Under the pieces are notes generated by a model. That model saw only the letters and a program-made list of their open reading frames with translations, made no database searches and was not told where the DNA came from. From Takakia lepidozioides (Eukaryota > Streptophyta > Takakiopsida > Takakiales > Takakiaceae): DNA of 60,000 bases. Positions 56,010 to 60,000 of the stretch are shown here, in pieces. The stretch's first letter is position 1; every line of letters starts with the position of its first letter. The stretch spans positions 47,696,042 to 47,756,041 of the forward strand of contig CM060734.1 in the NCBI GenBank assembly GCA_030704615.1, in the 5' to 3' direction. A program made the position numbers and the translations under genes.

Positions 56010-56826
56010 CCTGCAGGACTCATAACTCTCAGTTACAAGCCCTCAAAATTCATGAATGCTTCAAAGAAAGATCCCTTTATAAGGATTGGATTCTAGCTAC
56101 ATATGTACAGCATAACAAAACTATCCGAGTCAACCACTTCGAGGATAAAAAATACCACTCTATCCGTTTGGATATGGGACCCTTGGCATGTACCCTCTGT
56201 AAATCCAGGTGACCACGCAGATATCAGCACAGCAAAACCATTAATATGTGCACATCTAGTTTAGCTGGACGCCACTTTCGGAGACGATCAACTTCAGGAA
56301 TGTGCAGGACATTGTATAGGATAACAAGCACCAATGGGGGGGGAAAAGTTGTTTGCAAACCCTTTTGGTTGGGCCAAAGGATGAGGTGGGACAGACAGGC
56401 CTGAAGGTCCATTGCTGTGTAGATTGAAGGTAGAACTGTCACCAAATTGTGCTTCGCCTTCGATCGTGGCAGCTAGCTCTGCTTTCATCCAGGGAGGGTT
56501 CAACCAACCCTCCATCAAGCGGTCCTCTTTGTGCTCGTGTCTGAAGTCTGGTGATCTTTGACTCTTCTGCAGAAAGCAAGTAACACACAAACATTTGCTG
56601 GATGAAAGATATGGTCCTCGAGAACAGTATTTGGATGGCGTGCTTACGTGTTGGATGCAAACGTGACTGCATCCAACTGACTTGCAGGATTCCCAAAGCG
56701 TGTTGTGTGCAATTGGCCCGAGAATGGTTTTTGGTTGATGGGTCCTTTGTTCCGTAGGGAACCTGGAATCGCAGAGCCTGCGGTGTATAAATGGAGCTGA
56801 TGCTCGAGAATTCTGCACGCAACACC
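56010..56826. other. Shared upstream region of divergent PPR and GST genes
   Basis: The only DNA between the two start codons. It contains PPR-locus repeat copy C (56450-56580) and a TATA box for the GST gene. No TATA box is evident on the PPR side. Confidence 0.55.
56786..56792 (+). promoter_or_regulatory. TATA box before the GST gene
   Basis: TATAAAT lies 35 bp before the GST ATG (56827). With a usual start 25-30 bp downstream, the leader would be only about 10 nt unless another start site is used. Confidence 0.55.
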
Positions 56827-59608
56827 ATGGCAGAGCCCGGAAAGCTTCGCCTTTATGTGGATTTTATATCCCAGCCTTCTCGTGCTGTTCTCATATTTTG
56901 TCGGTGGGTTCTGACGTTCTTATGCCTTCCTTTCATTGTCGGGTTCTTGTTTCTTCTCTTTGTCCTTCTCTCATCCCTTTGATTGTCATCTCTGGGATAC
57001 TCTTAGAATCTGTTTGGTGTCTAATTCTGGGTGAAAAGAACGTGGGTATGGCTTTCGGTAATTAGCTGCGAATGATTGCTATGCGGAAGACGGCGCATGA
57101 TGGTAAGAGCACGAATTGCAGTGCAGTGCATGGAGGAGCTGGGGCAGCCAAACACGCAGGATTATTGTTGAATTGCAGAGAAAGGAGGGTCCATGATCAT
57201 ATATTCGAAGGCTTGACAATTTTCGTAGCCATGACTGCCAATTTGGAAGCATTTGTGCCAATGGATGCATAGATTGTGGAAAATTATTTACTTTCCTGCT
57301 GTCAGGCTGAAGGTGATGATCGATCTAGACTGTGTTCGAGGAATGCAACATGAAGATTAAGGCCAATGCACACAAATGAACCAGTCGGGTGGTTTGGATA
57401 AACTGATGCCTAGGAAAGCTTGACTCTGTGGCCAGAGCATACTATTAACGAGTCTTGGTCAGTGCACAGCGATTGGATGTGCGCATTGCAATCAGGTGAA
57501 ACTGCAAGTTATGCTCTGAGTTTGCCATAGTAGGTGAAACATGCGTGACGAAATGGGTGATGGCAGGGTTAACAACATTCCAGTCGAGATCCATATAATC
57601 AAGGTACACAAAGGGGAGCACAAAACCCCTGAGTTTATAGGTACAGTATTTGGTGTTCTTTTACTCAAGTTGATCCTTTCAGCTGTAACAGTGGTAGGAG
57701 GGTCATCATCAGACTCATCATCAGAGAGTTTGCAGGTCCAAGAGGGATGTGTGATTTCTAGTGTCACTGCAGGGGCTGTGTGACAGGAATTTGTGGGGCA
57801 CTTGGGGTTTAGCAGAGATGCTTAGAGCACAGAGCATATGCAGAGTATAACAGCCTATTGTGTATGGCAGCCATCAACCCTATGGGACAAGTCCCTGCTA
57901 TCGATGATGGTGCTTTAAGCTCTTTGAGAGGTTGGTATCTGGGCCCAACTTTCCATGCTTGTGATGCTATGTCCAAGTTCTTCCCTCTTGTGTGCATTTC
58001 TAGCTGTTGGTAACATGTAATGTCGGTGTGAGTGAACTAGGAACCATTTCCCTTTTTGCAGATCTCCTCCAGTGTCATTAAGGACTAGTTAGAGTATGTG
58101 TGACCTTACTTGCTTAATTTCGATTCCTGAGTACTTAAACATGCGTATCCTGTTTGTGTTATGTGGAAGGCAGCCATGCCATCTTGCGCTATCTGGCATG
58201 TTCACGTCCAGGAGTAGCTGATCACTGGTAAGTGAAAGGGCTTATCTTCTAGGGAGTATTTCCTTAGGATCCCTTGCAGATTCAATTCAGGTTAACTATG
58301 CAATCATAGAAAATGACAGAAGCTCTTAGTGACAGACTCCAGTCATGGAGATGGGTGTGCAAAATGTCCCTTGTTGACTTTCTTTTACTACACATTGTTG
58401 CAAAAGAGATGATAAAATTCTATGCTACCTGGACAGTGCTGTTCTTGACATAGTCTGTGACCTGGTTGCAGGTATCCTAAAGATGTAAAAAGAAGGGCAG
58501 AGATTGATTGCGTATTGGATTGGCATCATTCCAATCTACGTCGTGGTTCTGGTATGGGTATTGTCAAATAAAGGGGGGGGCTTTATGGCTCTCTGTTTCA
58601 TGCTTGGAATAAGATCCTTTGCTCATCTTTGGCCTATACTTTCTTGCTGGAAGCTGAGTCATCCTCTTGCCCTGGGCATGCTGTAATGTACAAGAGGTGT
58701 TTATGGCTGCCTCCTAGTGTCCCACTGCCTATGGCTTTGTCCGTGACATATTTGCCAAGCGGGGGACAAGGGAAAGTTGTGGATATTTTGTAATACGACT
58801 TGCTTGCTCTGAGCCCTTGCAGTCACCACCATCTCTCCTGGAGGCAATCCACAGTTAAGAAATGTCTTGATGTGACAGTGCAATTGGTGCTGAATCGAGT
58901 GTTTGCCCCAAGGTTGGGTATAAAGCCGGATTTGTGGGAAGCATCAGAAGGTGAAAAGCTACTGAAGAAGGCCCTCGACATGCTAGAGACTGTGTGGTTG
59001 CAAGAAGGCCACCAATTTTTGGCTGGTGGTTCGCAACCGTCCATTGCAGACCTCAGCCTTTCTTGCGAGGTGCAGCAGCTTCAGGTACTGACATGTCTAA
59101 CATTCATATGCAGAGTTTCCAAGTCTATGGTAGCTTTATGACCTTCATAATGGGTCATAGTATTCTATGGCATGAGTAAGAGAGCAGTCATGCAATGCCG
59201 TGATAGTGGAGATAAGGGGAGGTTTAGTACAGCAACATGTCGGCCATGTGCAGAAATTTTGACTGTCATAGTCCCTGTCATCCTTTTGTCGGTGCAAGTG
59301 GGGCAATTACCTGCTGTCTGAAGGACAGGTTACACGACAATTGTCAATGTTTTCCATATTGTGAGTCCTGATCGCTGCTGGCTCCTGGGCAGATGCTGGA
59401 CAAGGAGGAGGTTACAGCACTGCTCGGGCCCAAGAAGAGAATCGCAGCATGGGTAGCTGCTGTGGAGAATGCAACAGAACCAGACTTTGCAGAGGTGCAT
59501 AAGCTCCTCTATAAGATGAGAGAACAAGTGAGAAGGGATAAAAGTGACACATCAGGAAAGAATGCAAGGCCAGGAAGCACAAAAGTAAACCTAGTTTCGG
59601 AGTACTGA
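56827..59608 (+). CDS. GSTT: Theta-class glutathione S-transferase, seven exons, exon 3 with an apparent 1-base deletion
   Basis: Exons 56827-56903, 57567-57640, 57871-57930, 58170-58227 (or 58174), 58472-58551, 58855-59084 and 59393-59608. The N-terminal thioredoxin fold has LRLYVDFISQPSRAV, whose Ser region is the theta catalytic site. Then come KVHKGEHKTPEF, INPMGQVPAIDDG and SHAILRYLACSRPGVADHW. The helical domain has YPKDVKRRAEIDCVLDWHHS, then NLRRG and SQPSIADLSLSCEV, ending KRIAAWVAAVENATEPDF and HKLLYKMREQ. Length is 264 residues, normal for theta GSTs, which conjugate glutathione or act as peroxidases. In exon 3 the family's FKLFES is present but one base out of frame, so one base was lost after DDG. 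The normal acceptor (CAG/C at 58174) would then give a stop; an AG four bases earlier restores frame but replaces KLFE with ALSSLRG. It may be a sequencing error, a young pseudogene or a splice-rescued gene. Confidence 0.87.
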
Positions 59609-60000
59609 AATTGAGTACTACTGGTGATGGCTTGCGCCTTGCAACCAAGTCAGTAGCACTGCAGACAACCTGATGAGCAACCTCTCATTGCTCCTTCGTC
59701 CTACCACCTAGCAAATTTCATGTACACAGTCAATCACCGAAGGCCACTCAAATTGCTCTTCCAAGTTCAATAGTTGTGCACCAATGTACATCATTGGAAA
59801 TGGTACAATGTTTGTGAGAGACGAGCTCTTCTGGGTGCTAGACTGAATGACATCTGATGGAAAGCTCAGTAGTCCTTTGCTGGCAGGGTGTATCCTGCAG
59901 TTATTGATATATAAACTTAAAATCGTTGTCCACAGCTTGACTTGAGAAGTTCATGTTTGTTTTCCATATCTTCAAGCTTCAGTCATTACATGAGTGCTTG
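59609..60000. other. 3' flank of the GST gene
   Basis: No further gene seen. Presumed 3' UTR; no strong polyadenylation signal is obvious near the stop, though ATATAAAC occurs at about 59908. Confidence 0.5.

Noticed and set aside
1-60000. CRISPR array or bacterial-type operon
   Set aside because: No regularly spaced short repeats; spliced eukaryotic genes throughout.

Overview
This is nuclear DNA of a land plant. It holds spliced genes with GT-AG introns, a plant-type 20S proteasome subunit, a plant P450, a theta glutathione transferase and a PPR-DYW RNA-editing protein, spread through LINE, Ty3/gypsy, SINE and DNA-transposon debris. The PPR protein, built from near-identical internal blocks and accompanied by decayed relatives, suggests a seedless plant (moss, lycophyte or fern). 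That is an inference; no marker in the window settles it.

Layout. 0-13 kb is a graveyard of gene pieces. In order: a SINE-like repeat abutting a PQQ/PVA-dehydrogenase-like fragment (-), an unrecognised 489-codon coiled-coil ORF (+), TPR exons of a REC/TSS (clustered-mitochondria) protein (-), exons of limit dextrinase (-), one exon of nucleolar GTPase NOG2 (+), and exons of an EDS5-type MATE transporter (+) in scrambled order. Many exon-intron borders survive, so these are genomic copies and not retrocopies. 14-16 kb is a two-exon cytochrome P450 (-) that looks intact. 16.5-24.7 kb is AT-rich and noncoding, with a 1.5-kb long-inverted-repeat element, a SINE, a strong 87-nt hairpin and an 850-bp TTAA-flanked element that looks like a piggyBac-type MITE. 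24.7-25.6 kb is a dead PPR-DYW gene. 27.2-34.0 kb is an NmrA-like gene cut in two by a 6.1-kb Ty3/gypsy chromovirus with two LTRs, PBS, PPT and 5-bp target duplication. 36.2-38.9 kb is an intact seven-exon 20S proteasome subunit gene, PBF1 (-). 40.4-49.2 kb is nested repeat sequence holding a nearly complete but broken L1-type LINE between inverted repeats. 51.4-56.0 kb holds a dead PPR copy and an intact 746-residue PPR-DYW gene (-). 56.8-59.6 kb is a seven-exon theta-class GST (+), divergent from the PPR gene, with an apparent one-base deletion in exon 3.

The likely working genes are the P450, PBF1, PPR-DYW and, with a caveat, the GST. They do not form a pathway. The main interest lies in genome dynamics: gene-fragment accumulation, exon shuffling, a retroelement inside a gene, a TTAA element unusual for plants, a LINE tail shared by many short copies, and a tandem splice acceptor that could rescue a frameshift. 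I found no CRISPR, rRNA or true tRNA gene.
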